From positions 46,643-110,642 of the forward strand of contig JAVVXB010000004.1 in the NCBI GenBank assembly GCA_036651815.1: a stretch of 64,000 nucleotides of DNA. The letters run 5' to 3'. Position 1 is the stretch's first letter. Every line of letters begins with the position of its first letter. This document shows, piece after piece, positions 25,648-34,619 of this stretch. Source of the stretch: JAVVXB01 sp036651815. GTDB taxonomy: Bacteria; Bacillota; Clostridia; Christensenellales; CAG-138. The notes under the pieces were generated by a model. It was not told the origin of the DNA. It saw only the letters and a program-made list of their open reading frames with translations, and made no database searches. Position numbers and translations under genes: made by a program.

Positions 25648-26550
25648 TTATTCAAGACTGAGATCCTGTACCTTGTATAAAAACCAGGCGGCCGATAACA
25701 GGTCCGCACACCCGCCTGGGGAAAGATTCCGTTCGATACAATCGTCATCCAGCGTCAACAGTGCCGGTAGCCAATCTGAACAGCCCGGATGATAGCGGGA
25801 TAAAAAGCTCCGTGCCGCTCTTTTACAATATTCAGCACCAGCACGACCGGTACGGAAATAGACGTTCGTATCCTCCACATGCGCAATTAAGTGCAGCAGC
25901 GCTAAACACGATCGCTCGTTATCCGATCCGTTTCTATCACTTAATGAGGGAAGCGCATACAGCAGGATCGATGGGAATCCATTGGCTGCCTCACCGCGAA
26001 TCCCATTCATCCCATATATTCTGTGGCAGCATGCGCCATGCGTATCCGGGGGCAGATCGAGCAGTTCCTTTTCGATTCCCTTGCAGATATGACCAGCAGT
26101 TGCGCAAATTAACCTTGGCGTTAGCGCATGCTGTTGGGCGATCAATCTGCCACAGCAATAGTTCAAAATTCCCAGTGTGAATATTGCGCCTTTGTGCGTA
26201 TTGACTCCGCAGGTTATCGATAGCATCGTCTGTTCGGCTTCAATACCGATGTGGCGAATGCCCGCGAGCAGTCCCTCTTCCTGCAATTTCGCTTCTCGAT
26301 ACCCCTGTGCAGCAAAGCGTATGAAATAAGGTGCGATTGCCACTGCACTCCGGTAAAACAGTGAAATGTCCATATCTTTATGAGCGCCGCAGTTACGTTG
26401 ATCGACAAGTCCAGGCTTGGGTGTCGTGTTTACTTCGAGAATCAATGCCTGATGCGCCAGCAATCCAATTTCCTGCGCCATATGGTTTCCCATTTCTTGG
26501 GCATGCTGGAAGCTGAATGTCTCTGCACGGGCATCTAAGATGTTTTGCAT
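25648..26550 (-). CDS. citG: Triphosphoribosyl-dephospho-CoA synthase (CitG type)
   Basis: A 300-residue CitG-family protein; the blocks LEVNTTPKPGLVDQRNCGAH and MDISLFYRSA near the N-terminus are the family signature, and LTLDDDCIERNLSPGGCADLL closes the protein. It condenses ATP and dephospho-CoA to the precursor of the citrate lyase-type ACP prosthetic group. Its ATG overlaps the citX stop (ATGATG with TGA inside), and AGGAGG lies just upstream. Here it should serve the citDEF-type citramalate lyase encoded 10 kb away. The IS remnant begins 13 bases after its stop. Confidence 0.92.
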   Translation of the reverse strand: MQNILDARAETFSFQHAQEMGNHMAQEIGLLAHQALILEVNTTPKPGLVDQRNCGAHKDMDISLFYRSAVAIAPYFIRFAAQGYREAKLQEEGLLAGIRHIGIEAEQTMLSITCGVNTHKGAIFTLGILNYCCGRLIAQQHALTPRLICATAGHICKGIEKELLDLPPDTHGACCHRIYGMNGIRGEAANGFPSILLYALPSLSDRNGSDNERSCLALLHLIAHVEDTNVYFRTGRAGAEYCKRAARSFLSRYHPGCSDWLPALLTLDDDCIERNLSPGGCADLLSAAWFLYKVQDLSLE

Positions 26551-27071
26551 CATTCCTCCTGACAACATCCAGCAATCCTTTCAAACACATCGACGATCTC
26601 TTGAACCGGGTGCAGCCGTCTACTGGCACAAATTGCGCCTTGTCGGCCACAAACCATGCAGCCTCGCACCGAAAAACCAGCCAATTCACGTCTGACCGGC
26701 AGACGTTTCTCATCAATCACATCGATATCCAGTAGCCGTCCATAACGCAGACCCTCCTCCAATTCACAGGCAATCGTTTTCACGCGCAGCGAATTGGAAT
26801 CAACCACAATCAATGCTTCGCATCCCGTTTCCTGCTTGATCTTTTCTATATGCATCACGGGTATACGACTAATCTGCAGAGCGTTCACCAGCGCTAGACA
26901 CCCGCATTCGAAAACGCGGTTTACTGTTTCAGTGTATTTTACCGAACCAGCCATATTCACGGTGATCGATAGTATGGTGGTGTCCGGGAAAGCGGCGGCC
27001 AATCGTTTTTGCCGTTTTGCACGTTGTTCCCGCGCAGTAAGAATCTCCGCAAGGGAAACCATTTGGTTCAT
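26550..27071 (-). CDS. citX: Citrate lyase-type holo-ACP synthase (CitX)
   Basis: A 173-residue CitX protein. The conserved segment RYGRLLDIDVID (about 117-128) and the cysteine-bearing VRGCMVCGRQGAIC are as in CitX. It transfers the 2'-(5''-phosphoribosyl)-3'-dephospho-CoA group to the serine of apo-CitD. TTGGAG lies nine to ten bases before the ATG. It is translationally coupled to citG. Upstream lies repeat copy B and then mal, so citXG may be cotranscribed with the glutamate pathway across a 342-base gap, or have its own promoter that I cannot see. Confidence 0.9.
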   Translation of the reverse strand: MNQMVSLAEILTAREQRAKRQKRLAAAFPDTTILSITVNMAGSVKYTETVNRVFECGCLALVNALQISRIPVMHIEKIKQETGCEALIVVDSNSLRVKTIACELEEGLRYGRLLDIDVIDEKRLPVRRELAGFSVRGCMVCGRQGAICASRRLHPVQEIVDVFERIAGCCQEE

Positions 27072-27215
27072 TCAAACGCATCTCCAATCCTACCGCTGCT
27101 CTCTCCGCGTTTTCCGATATTGAATTTTGAATACTTTCCAGAACCTTCTGCATCGATTCAATCCTCGCGGGGTGTATGTTTTTGAATCATTATGCTTCTG
27201 AGTATCATCACAGCT

Positions 27216-27375
27216 CGGGCGTGTTTGAAAAGAGGTATTTGTGGTTTCGAATGGATTGTCTTCCAGTTCTAGCGGAAAATTCACTGGTTTACTGGAAGCG
27301 AATCTTGAATTTGGAACGCAGAACTCGCAGGATAAATCAAAAACGCCTTTCGGAAGATTTAGATATATGCCCTAT
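27216..27375 (+). repeat. Copy B of the ~150-base repeat family, in the mal-citX gap
   Basis: Read on the plus strand this stretch aligns with copies A (minus strand 21700-21540) and C (37305-37465): GGTTTCGAATGGATTG, GCGGAAAATTCACTGGTTTA, CTGGAAGCGAATCTTGAAT and AAAACGCCTTTCGGAAGATTT are the matching pieces. Translated pieces KRYLWFRMD and, one frame over, GKFTGLLEANLEF fit the other copies, so this copy is frameshifted. The rest of the 27072-27413 gap holds the citX ribosome site and a weak hairpin after mal (around 27374-27393); no gene is supported. Confidence 0.6.
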
Positions 27376-27413
27376 CTTCGGCCATAAACCGAAAGAAGGT
27401 TCACAACTGAATA

Positions 27414-28667
27414 TTATTCTATATTCTTTGTTGCACGCAAGGCGAGAATTCTCTGCATTTCGTTGTAGACAATCATATACCCTTCATCAACACCCATTCC
27501 AGGTTTTGCCAAGATCTGATCTGGCTGGGTAGCCATTGCGCAATTCACACAAACCTGAGCGCTTCGGTCTGTCTCGTTGCAGCTACCACCTTGATAAGCT
27601 CCAACGCCCAGCTTTTTGCAATACAAAACCGCCTCGATGGTATTATTAATACCGCCAAGGTCCGGCGTTTTGATCTGGATCATATGGCCAGCCTTATGAT
27701 CCGCAAACAGCCGAATATCTTCCAGCGTATTGCACCACTCGTCCGCAACCAGTTCAACATTTATTCCACGGGCATCCAGTTCCTTGGTCAAGCCCGCCAA
27801 TGCCTCCATCTGCATCTCTCGATCGCAGTCACAATCCATGGGGCCTTCGATTCGCAGATGGAACGGTTTTGCGATTTGTTCAAGCTTTTCGAGATAATCC
27901 GCCATTGCCTTGTAATTCTGATTGCCAAAGATTGCGCCTATGGTACCATAGACATCAATATGTAAAACAGGCAGGTAGTGGCTATCCATCCTTTTTTCTA
28001 AAATTCGGTTGCGTAGCCATACCAAATATTCAGCTAACTTTTCGCCGTTTTTGCCCAACTTGGTATCCACATGATTGATCAGCGCATGGGGCAAAACTGA
28101 CGCGCCCTTCATAATCATTTTATCAGCATTGTCATAGCGATCATCGCCCGATTGAGTAAAGATTGGGATCGGCTTATCAGAAACCCGGCATCCATATTCA
28201 TCCGCAACCACTTCGCACATCAATCGGCCGGTCGCCTTTGCCACCGCATCCAAAATCGCTTGAGAAACGCCATAACGCACAGCGGTATGCAATCGTTTAC
28301 CCGCTACCAAAATAGATTCCATCATGCTGCTCAGGTTGCGAAAATGATCGGCCTCCCGTCCTACCAATCTAGGCTTAACAAACTGTTCAATTACAGGAAT
28401 AAAATCCTTAGCCAGAAACAGTGGATCACGACCGCCCGCTCCCGAGTACTGAACGGCAACGCAATCTCCATAAGCAACCTGCCCATCCGCCAGTAGAATC
28501 ATCACCGATATAGCTTCTCCCGCCTGCCTGACGGCAGAAAATCCATCGGTAACCGGTTGGCCAAGATAAAAAGCGCCGTCATGTCCTGCACCTTTTTTAA
28601 TGGCCCTTTGATCATCAAAGTAGAACCCTGTGCGCCCGGGTGCGCATATTACGTCTAGTATTTTCAT
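27414..28667 (-). CDS. mal: Methylaspartate ammonia-lyase
   Basis: A 417-residue enolase-superfamily enzyme, close to the 413 residues of the Clostridium tetanomorphum enzyme. It eliminates ammonia from (2S,3S)-3-methylaspartate to give mesaconate. His194 in LPHALINHV and Lys333 in QIKTPDLGG sit where the known catalytic pair lies; Asp238, Glu274 and Asp309 fit the magnesium ligands. GGAGG seven bases before ATG supports the start. It follows glmE by 51 bases in the glm operon, giving step two of glutamate fermentation. Confidence 0.96.
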   Translation of the reverse strand: MKILDVICAPGRTGFYFDDQRAIKKGAGHDGAFYLGQPVTDGFSAVRQAGEAISVMILLADGQVAYGDCVAVQYSGAGGRDPLFLAKDFIPVIEQFVKPRLVGREADHFRNLSSMMESILVAGKRLHTAVRYGVSQAILDAVAKATGRLMCEVVADEYGCRVSDKPIPIFTQSGDDRYDNADKMIMKGASVLPHALINHVDTKLGKNGEKLAEYLVWLRNRILEKRMDSHYLPVLHIDVYGTIGAIFGNQNYKAMADYLEKLEQIAKPFHLRIEGPMDCDCDREMQMEALAGLTKELDARGINVELVADEWCNTLEDIRLFADHKAGHMIQIKTPDLGGINNTIEAVLYCKKLGVGAYQGGSCNETDRSAQVCVNCAMATQPDQILAKPGMGVDEGYMIVYNEMQRILALRATKNIE

Positions 28668-28718
28668 CGGTTATCCTCCAAAATGCTCTTGTTTTCGTAT
28701 GTTTCAAGCGTTATATCG

Positions 28719-30176
28719 TTATTTTTTGCATGCAGGCCTTCCTACCAGCCGTCCTTTGCCAATGGCATATACATCATCAATGACCATCTGAAAAGAAGCC
28801 TTTCGGTTTTCCGCTGCAGCACGCCGCTCAATCTTGTCCTTATGAAAATCGACGATCTCTTTCTCGAAAGGCAAATTACCCATATTGAGAATTCGAACGG
28901 CGCCTTCGTTATCCCGAGCCGGCAGCATCAAGCCGGCATTAACCCTGCATGGCGCAAACGGTACATCCAGCACACCTGCACGGATACCTCTGCATACACC
29001 CAATGCAATATCCCCATCTCCAAGAGAGAAACATTGATCCACAATGGCATGCGTTTCCCGGCAGATCATATGCATCTCTTCCGTAAGATGATCATTCTCG
29101 AACTTTTGATCGCCTAACATATTGACAACCTGTTTGGTACAGCGCAGCCCCGCTGCATTGGATTCCATCGTTGGAATTCCAATTGCCTCCTGCGGACTCT
29201 TTACAATCACTTTCGTAGCCTTAGACAGCGCGGCAACAGTGGACCCGAGCGCAATCACGCCAAAGGCCTTTGATTCGTCCGCCGGAAACCCCCCCATCCA
29301 TTGATGCAGTACCGTCGTAATCTGCACGGTATCGTATCCGTATTCATGCAGGTATTCCTTCGTGAGTTGGTCAAGCGATCTGATCGCGGCAATATCCTGC
29401 ACCAAATTCCCGCATTGGCCATATCCGACCGTAATATTCGTAACGCCCTGTTCCGCTGCCAGCAACGCTTCGATAATCGCTACCGCGTTTGAAATGCAGG
29501 GCGGCACTAATGTGCCCGTCAGCGGTCCAAAGGGTTCGCGATTGATCGTGATTCCATTTTCCTCGTAGATCCCGGTAAGGCGATCGACATATTGCCAATC
29601 CCGGATGGATTTTTCAATGGGCACATTTTTGCAGTACGGCAAGTTATATGAGATACCGCCACCCTCATAGCTGGTAAAGCCGCCGGCGTATGTGACTTCT
29701 GCCAACAAGCGCGCGTCCGGCGTTCCATGACGTACTTGAAGCGGTGTATGAACCGATTCCACAACTTGGCGGCAACCGGATACGCCATGATTCACCGCAG
29801 GAAATCCATTCATCATCGCCCGTCCCAAGCGAATGGATTCTCGAATGCCATTTCCTGCTTCATCGTATCGGTTCTGCCGCGTATAGCTATCAATGGTTGT
29901 TGGCAGAAGATCAGCTTCCCCTTGTTCCTCCAGATACTGCATCAGCTTGATATGTTCTTCGATGACCGGCACGCCTGCGCGCGGTTGAATCAACGTTCGT
30001 CCATCAGCCTTGGCAGCCAGCAGCTTTTCGGAAAAGCGCTGCTCTTTTGGTATGGTTTTCTGGTACGCAAACGCTTCTTTGAGGTCAACGTCTTTACCAG
30101 TGGACCATTGTGCGAGAACCTCCTCCCGCTGACTTTTCATCTCGATTTCTGGAATCCGCTTATTCGCAATATCCAT
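28719..30176 (-). CDS. glmE: Glutamate (methylaspartate) mutase, catalytic subunit E
   Basis: A 485-residue TIM-barrel subunit of the adenosylcobalamin-dependent glutamate mutase, almost exactly the length of C. cochlearium GlmE (483). Family stretches include LIQPRAGVPVIEEH, the LLPTTIDSYTRQNRY segment, VNHGVSGCRQVVE and VGYGQCGNLVQDIAA. With GlmS it rearranges L-glutamate to threo-3-methylaspartate. The start ATG at 30176 lies within the last 17 bases of glmL, with AAGGAG ten bases upstream. First catabolic step of the pathway encoded here. Confidence 0.96.
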   Translation of the reverse strand: MDIANKRIPEIEMKSQREEVLAQWSTGKDVDLKEAFAYQKTIPKEQRFSEKLLAAKADGRTLIQPRAGVPVIEEHIKLMQYLEEQGEADLLPTTIDSYTRQNRYDEAGNGIRESIRLGRAMMNGFPAVNHGVSGCRQVVESVHTPLQVRHGTPDARLLAEVTYAGGFTSYEGGGISYNLPYCKNVPIEKSIRDWQYVDRLTGIYEENGITINREPFGPLTGTLVPPCISNAVAIIEALLAAEQGVTNITVGYGQCGNLVQDIAAIRSLDQLTKEYLHEYGYDTVQITTVLHQWMGGFPADESKAFGVIALGSTVAALSKATKVIVKSPQEAIGIPTMESNAAGLRCTKQVVNMLGDQKFENDHLTEEMHMICRETHAIVDQCFSLGDGDIALGVCRGIRAGVLDVPFAPCRVNAGLMLPARDNEGAVRILNMGNLPFEKEIVDFHKDKIERRAAAENRKASFQMVIDDVYAIGKGRLVGRPACKK

Positions 30177-31551
30177 TGTCTTCCAGCTCCTTTTTCATGA
30201 TTCTCAGCGCTACGGTAGGATATTCACATGAGAGTAATCCCAACCCCGCCAATAGGTATTTTCGATCCACAAGTATCTTTGCTCTCTTTGGGCTGAGCGA
30301 CATGGGGTTATGTGGATCATAAAGCCCATGAGACGCGATTCTCGCTGTTTGCTCCGTATGGATCAAACAACCGCCTGTCACAATCAGTTGCCTGACATCT
30401 CGCAGGTCTTTTCCGCTCTGCAGATAGGTTAAGCCCATCATGGTGTAAGCTTCTTCAAGGGTGCCTACATGCCGTGTAACGGCAATTTTCACGGCGGAGG
30501 ATGCCAGCGCGTATTCCAGCGCATTCAGCTCAGGATCATGTCCTACAAGTTTTTCCGTATGTAGCCCTAAATCGTCAATCATGCAGACAACTCGATCAAG
30601 CGGAATACCGGATAAGGCACTGATGGTATCCGCACCGACCGCTTCAACAATCCCATGGATACTGTAGCGCATCCCAATATCGCCCTCAACCGTGCGCTTG
30701 CTGTATGGTTCCGGTAGCCCCTTGTAAATTAAATTCTGGCATTTTGGCATGCCATCGGCTATGGAATACACATCCGTTGTCGCGCCCCCTACATCAACCG
30801 CCATCAGTTCTCCGATTCCGAATTCTCCCGCACACCCACCGGCAAGTAGCTCCATTGCTTTCATCATCGCCACTGGTGTAGGCATCAGATTCCCCGATAG
30901 ATACGTTTGTACTTTGGATAGACCTTTTGCTTGGATGATCCGCTGCAAAAAAAGATCGCGAACACATTGCTGCACGGGAATAATATTAAGCTGCCCAAAT
31001 TTTGGCATCACGTTCTCGCAGACAAAAGTTGTCTGCTTATTCAGTATCCTAGCACATTGTTGCGCAACCGAGCGGTTGCCTGCAATTATAATCGGAAACA
31101 GTCCGTCCAGATGCGATAACATTTGCGCATTAGAAAGGATGCATTCTGTATTCCCACCGTCTGTTCCACCGGCCAGCAGGAGGATATCTGGCTTCAACGA
31201 TGTGATCTCATCTATATCTTCTTCCGTAAGTTGATATGAATAAGCATGCAATACTTTTGCACCCGCACCCAAACACGCCATCTTAGCAACTTCTGCCGTC
31301 AGACTCGGCACCAAGCCACTGACAACCATTTTGAGTCCGCCCGCTGCAGATGAGCAGGCAAAGCGATGGCAAAACGTCAATGGGCCGGTTTGTTGCATCA
31401 ATGCCGCTAACGCCTGATTGAGTCCCTCCATTACATCCGTCTGTACCGTCGTATAAGCGTTTGCTGTGCCTAGTAGCTGTGCTGTTTCCACATCTATCGC
31501 AGTTACCTTTGTATAGGTGCTGCCAAAGTCAACCAGCAGGACATTTTTCAT
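30160..31551 (-). CDS. glmL: Glutamate mutase accessory protein GlmL (MutL)
   Basis: A 463-residue ASKHA-fold protein beginning MKNVLLVDFGSTYTKVTAID (phosphate-1 loop); LLLAGGTDGGN and VDVGGATTDVYS supply the other ATP-site motifs. GlmL/MutL is regarded as the reactivating chaperone of glutamate mutase, exchanging damaged cobalamin, and is not related to DNA mismatch repair MutL. It lies between glmS and glmE, in the order S-L-E known from clostridia, and overlaps glmE. Confidence 0.94.
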   Translation of the reverse strand: MKNVLLVDFGSTYTKVTAIDVETAQLLGTANAYTTVQTDVMEGLNQALAALMQQTGPLTFCHRFACSSAAGGLKMVVSGLVPSLTAEVAKMACLGAGAKVLHAYSYQLTEEDIDEITSLKPDILLLAGGTDGGNTECILSNAQMLSHLDGLFPIIIAGNRSVAQQCARILNKQTTFVCENVMPKFGQLNIIPVQQCVRDLFLQRIIQAKGLSKVQTYLSGNLMPTPVAMMKAMELLAGGCAGEFGIGELMAVDVGGATTDVYSIADGMPKCQNLIYKGLPEPYSKRTVEGDIGMRYSIHGIVEAVGADTISALSGIPLDRVVCMIDDLGLHTEKLVGHDPELNALEYALASSAVKIAVTRHVGTLEEAYTMMGLTYLQSGKDLRDVRQLIVTGGCLIHTEQTARIASHGLYDPHNPMSLSPKRAKILVDRKYLLAGLGLLSCEYPTVALRIMKKELEDNGYCE

Positions 31552-31564
31552 ACAGTTCGACCTT

Positions 31565-31990
31565 TTATCCGTTCTCAGGGTTCATATTCAGATCCTTCTG
31601 CAAGCAGTTGATCGCATCCTCCGGCGTAGAACCGGGTGGAAACGCCCGATCAAAACCCATCTTGCGAAAACGCTGTTCCACCTCCGCATAGTTCTGTTTA
31701 CCGATAACGATGTTTCCCCCAACATATAGCAAAATTCCATTCAAGCCGGCTTCATCACATTTTTCACGAAAGCCGCGGCAGTCTAATTCTCCCTGCCCAT
31801 AGAGAGAGGACACAATGATCGCATCGGCTTTGGTTTCAATTGCAGCCTCAATATATTCTTCCTGTGAAACCATTACGCCTAAATTGATCGTTTCATAGCC
31901 AGCATCTGTAAAAGAATGATATAGAATTTTGTTGCCAACTGCGTGTACGTCCGCACCTATCACGCCAAGAACCAGCACAATTTTTCTCAT
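31565..31990 (-). CDS. glmS: Glutamate (methylaspartate) mutase, cobalamin-binding subunit S
   Basis: A 141-residue B12-binding subunit. The motif is GADVHAVGNKI with Asp14, His16 and Gly19 (DxHxxG, His16 being the lower cobalt ligand), then SSL at 61-63 and GG at 91-92. It carries adenosylcobalamin into the GlmE barrel. First gene of the glmSLE-mal operon, 55 bases after the -10 of a consensus promoter. The Shine-Dalgarno (AAAGG) is about 15 bases from the ATG, farther than usual. Confidence 0.96.
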   Translation of the reverse strand: MRKIVLVLGVIGADVHAVGNKILYHSFTDAGYETINLGVMVSQEEYIEAAIETKADAIIVSSLYGQGELDCRGFREKCDEAGLNGILLYVGGNIVIGKQNYAEVEQRFRKMGFDRAFPPGSTPEDAINCLQKDLNMNPENG

Positions 31991-32044
31991 AGAATATAAT
32001 TTTGAACCTTTCAGACATCATGTGATATTTTTTGTTCTATATCT

Positions 32045-32073
32045 ATCATAATTATTGTTATATATCATGTCAA
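32045..32073 (-). promoter_or_regulatory. Promoter of the glmS-glmL-glmE-mal operon
   Basis: Minus strand: TTGACA (32073-32068), 17-base spacer, TATGAT (32050-32045). Directly downstream stands AGATATAG, and the plus strand reads CTATATCTATC over 32037-32047, resembling the palindrome at the gntR promoter, so the GntR protein encoded next door may bind here. The gap also contains the gntR terminator. I see no cobalamin riboswitch in it. Confidence 0.8.
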
Positions 32074-32098
32074 GAGCTTTTTTTCGATTTAATTCCAT

Positions 32099-32119
32099 AA
32101 AAAAAGAGCCCAGGCTCTT
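32099..32119 (-). terminator. Terminator of gntR
   Basis: Minus strand AAGAGC CTGG GCTCTT followed by TTTTT, 20 bases after the gntR stop and before the glm promoter. It should insulate the regulator from the glm operon. Confidence 0.75.
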
Positions 32120-32139
32120 ATTGTCATTCTACCATCAGA

Positions 32140-33132
32140 CTAAACAGCCGACATTTTCCCGCGTTCAAGTAGAAGTTTATTTACACGATCCTCTAGGTAC
32201 ATATAGGATCCTTGGTCAATTTGATAGCCACATGAAATCAGTTTATGACGTTCAGTAAATTCTATCAGTCGGTCCCTATCCACCGCCCCACAGTATTTTT
32301 CATAGCCGTCCGGCACCAGTACCACGTCAACATCGGTTAGAAAAGTCTGTATATTCGACGTATTTTCAAACAAATGGATGCCATTAAAAAAGGATTGTGT
32401 AGCATAAATATCAACCGCTTTCTGAAGAAGCCTTCCGAATCTCGTGCTATGACATAGAGCGGTCACTCGTTGTCCGGCCCCCAGCTTGGCAATTTGGAGA
32501 ACCGTATCAGACGGCAGTCGAAGCGCAACTTTTAACAGCTTTTCTTTATTTGGGATAATATCCACAAGTTCATCGTAGTGCGCACCGGTAGTAACAATGA
32601 TATCCATCTCGTTGGAAATCTCGTATGGGTATTCCGATACGTCCTTTACTAGATATTGATATAGATCAACTTGCCGGAGAACATGTAGCTGCTCCGTAAG
32701 CTGAAATAGTACCTCCTGATTGCATTCCACAAGGGCAACATGCAGGTTTTCCGACCGAAGCGCTTTTTCCTGAAGTTTGATATCGATGAAAATTTCCATT
32801 TCCTGGGTTGTGAATCCCAGCTCTTCCAGTCGATCCAGCATTTTATCAATGGCTGCCATTGCACGTTCTTTTCTGCTCTCTGAATCTTCTTGCCTGTATC
32901 GCACAAAAGTTCCGCGCCCACGGGTCATCTCCAAGTCGCCGAGATTTTCCAGTTCATCGTATGCCCGCTTAATCGTGCCGCAAGCAAGGCCTAACTCACC
33001 AGCCATCTCTCGGACGGTCGGCAGTTTTGTCTCAGCAGGAAGTACGCCTCTTTGAATATCCGCATGGATGGCGTCAACAAGCTGTTTATAAATTGGAATA
33101 TCACAATCCGGATGTATTTTATAAGATACCAA
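32140..33132 (-). CDS. GntR-family regulator with C-terminal sensor domain
   Basis: A 330-residue regulator. Residues 1-75 form a winged helix of the GntR type (IPIYKQLVDAIHADIQRG, then LPTVREMAGELGLACGTIKRAY and RGRGTFV). After a helical linker (80-125) comes an alpha/beta domain of about 200 residues resembling a periplasmic-binding-type ligand sensor. It lies between the glm operon and the mesaconase/citramalate lyase operon, so it probably controls one or both and senses a pathway compound. The start is TTG with AGAGGTAAGG upstream. A perfect palindrome at its own promoter suggests autoregulation. Confidence 0.85.
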   Translation of the reverse strand: MVSYKIHPDCDIPIYKQLVDAIHADIQRGVLPAETKLPTVREMAGELGLACGTIKRAYDELENLGDLEMTRGRGTFVRYRQEDSESRKERAMAAIDKMLDRLEELGFTTQEMEIFIDIKLQEKALRSENLHVALVECNQEVLFQLTEQLHVLRQVDLYQYLVKDVSEYPYEISNEMDIIVTTGAHYDELVDIIPNKEKLLKVALRLPSDTVLQIAKLGAGQRVTALCHSTRFGRLLQKAVDIYATQSFFNGIHLFENTSNIQTFLTDVDVVLVPDGYEKYCGAVDRDRLIEFTERHKLISCGYQIDQGSYMYLEDRVNKLLLERGKMSAV

Positions 33133-33143
33133 GTGCCTTACCT

Positions 33144-33200
33144 CTATATGCAGATATAGCTTTACATCTATATTATGACAAGCTTGATTGGCTGTGTCAA
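33144..33200 (-). promoter_or_regulatory. gntR promoter with palindromic operator
   Basis: Minus strand: TTGACA (33200-33195), 17-base spacer, CATAAT (33177-33172). Downstream, 33144-33159 is CTATATGCAGATATAG, 6-bp perfect half-sites with a four-base spacer, and another CTATAT half-site (33168-33173) overlaps the -10. Position after the -10 suits repression by the GntR protein itself. The -35 box overlaps the stop codon of the fumarase beta gene. Confidence 0.7.
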
Positions 33201-33763
33201 TGCAATGCTAATGACTGCAGGTAGGCCTGCCTGCCCGTCTCATAAAGATTGTTCCCAAGCGTATCAATCACAACCGTCGCCGGAAACGCCCGCACAACAA
33301 GGCGACGAACCGCTTCCGTACCCAAATCCGGATATGCGATGACCTCCGCTTTCTCCACGCACTTGGCCAGTAATGCGCCGCAGCCTCCAATGGCACCGAA
33401 ATATACCGTTCCGTATTGTTTCATTGCGTCAATGACCTCCGCGCTGCGCTTACCCTTGCCAATCATACCGGTGAGGCCAAGTTTGATCAGCGCGGGTGAA
33501 TAAGCGTCCATCCGATAGGATGTCGTCGGTCCGGCTGAACCAATTGCTTGCCCGGGTTTTGCTGGCGTTGGCCCGACAAAATAGACCACCGCGCCTTCCG
33601 GATTAAACGGAAGTTTTTCCCCTCGTGCAGCCGCATCACACATTCGTTTGTGCGCCGCATCGCGGGCAGTATATAGTATGCCTGAAATCAGCACGTTATC
33701 GCCGCAACGCAGCGAACAAGCTGTTTTCTTACTCAGTGGGGTTTGTAGCAATATCCGTTCCAA
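33197..33763 (-). CDS. Class I fumarase-type hydratase beta subunit, probable mesaconase
   Basis: A 188-residue beta subunit (TtdB/FumA C-terminal domain). Visible blocks are GDNVLISGILYTARDAAHKR-like residues near 22-42, VGPTPAKPGQAIGSAGPTTS and GMIGKG. With the alpha subunit it forms a 4Fe-4S hydratase. Two-subunit class I enzymes of this group hydrate fumarate and, in methylaspartate-pathway anaerobes, mesaconate to (S)-citramalate. The location between gntR and citF makes the mesaconase role likely. TTG start with GGAGG eleven bases upstream, three bases after the alpha stop. Confidence 0.88.
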   Translation of the reverse strand: MERILLQTPLSKKTACSLRCGDNVLISGILYTARDAAHKRMCDAAARGEKLPFNPEGAVVYFVGPTPAKPGQAIGSAGPTTSYRMDAYSPALIKLGLTGMIGKGKRSAEVIDAMKQYGTVYFGAIGGCGALLAKCVEKAEVIAYPDLGTEAVRRLVVRAFPATVVIDTLGNNLYETGRQAYLQSLALH

Positions 33764-33766
33764 TTC

Positions 33767-34606
33767 TTACAGTACCTCCGTAGCATGTCTAGCCACATGG
33801 CAGTTGATATTGACAGCGACCGGCAACCCTGCAATATGGGTTGGACTGCTCTCAATCTGTACGGCGAGCGCAAAGGTGTTTCCACCAAATCCTTGTGGGC
33901 CAATGCCAAGAACATTGATGGCGGTCAGAAGTTCCTGTTCCAGTGCTCTATAGAACGGATTCTCGTTTGGTTGATCCAGCGGCCGCAGAAGGGCACGTTT
34001 GGCCAGATAAGCGGCCTTATCGAAAGTTCCGCCAACACCGACGCCCACAATAATCGGTGGACAGGGATTGGGACCGGCCTCTTCCACCGTCTGAACAACA
34101 AATTGTTTCATCCCTTCCAATCCATCGGAGGGTTTCAGCATTTTGATTTGGCTCATGTTTTCACTTCCAAATCCCTTTGGTGCTACGGTTATGCGTACGT
34201 TTTGGCCCGGCACCAGGTCAAGATAGAGCACAGCCGGCGTATTGTCGCCTGTATTCACCCGGTCGAATGGATCCCGCACGACCGATTTTCGGAGATAGCC
34301 GGCAGTATATCCTTCGCGCACGCCGGTGTCAACAGCAGTCTTGAGATCTCCATCAATATGAACATCCTGCCCAATTTCCAGAAAAACGCATGCCATGCCG
34401 GTATCTTGGCAGATCGGCACATCCCACGTTTCCGCCAAAGCGAAATTCTCAATGATCCGATCTAGAATCTCCTGCGCTTGCGGCCATGTTTCCAGTTTTC
34501 TACAAGCACGAATGCGTGCACGCACATCCTCTGGAAGCTGACAATTCGCCTGTATGCAAAGCCGTTTTACTGCATCTGTAATTTGATCTGCGCTGAGTTC
34601 TCTCAT
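33767..34606 (-). CDS. Class I fumarase-type hydratase alpha subunit, probable mesaconase
   Basis: A 279-residue alpha subunit with the iron-sulfur cysteines expected of the family: CQDTGMACVF (around 103-112), NPCPPIIVGVGVGG and a third cysteine near the C-terminus. It holds the 4Fe-4S cluster whose open iron binds the hydroxyl. The active site is shared with the beta subunit encoded directly downstream. Context (citF upstream, glm operon beyond) points to mesaconate rather than fumarate as main substrate; sequence alone cannot decide. AGGGGAG lies before the ATG. Confidence 0.9.
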   Translation of the reverse strand: MRELSADQITDAVKRLCIQANCQLPEDVRARIRACRKLETWPQAQEILDRIIENFALAETWDVPICQDTGMACVFLEIGQDVHIDGDLKTAVDTGVREGYTAGYLRKSVVRDPFDRVNTGDNTPAVLYLDLVPGQNVRITVAPKGFGSENMSQIKMLKPSDGLEGMKQFVVQTVEEAGPNPCPPIIVGVGVGGTFDKAAYLAKRALLRPLDQPNENPFYRALEQELLTAINVLGIGPQGFGGNTFALAVQIESSPTHIAGLPVAVNINCHVARHATEVL

Positions 34607-34619
34607 CTAACTCCCCTCT

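Noticed and set aside
26929..27153. 74-codon minus-strand frame beginning MQKVLESIQNSISENAE, upstream of and overlapping citX
   Set aside because: Has a weak ribosome-site-like GAGG but ends in citX in another frame and matches nothing I know; possibly a leader peptide or remnant, not enough to call.
31991..32139. Cobalamin riboswitch before the glutamate mutase operon
   Set aside because: I looked for a B12-box-like structure; the gap is short, A/T-rich and holds only the promoter, an operator-like site and a terminator.
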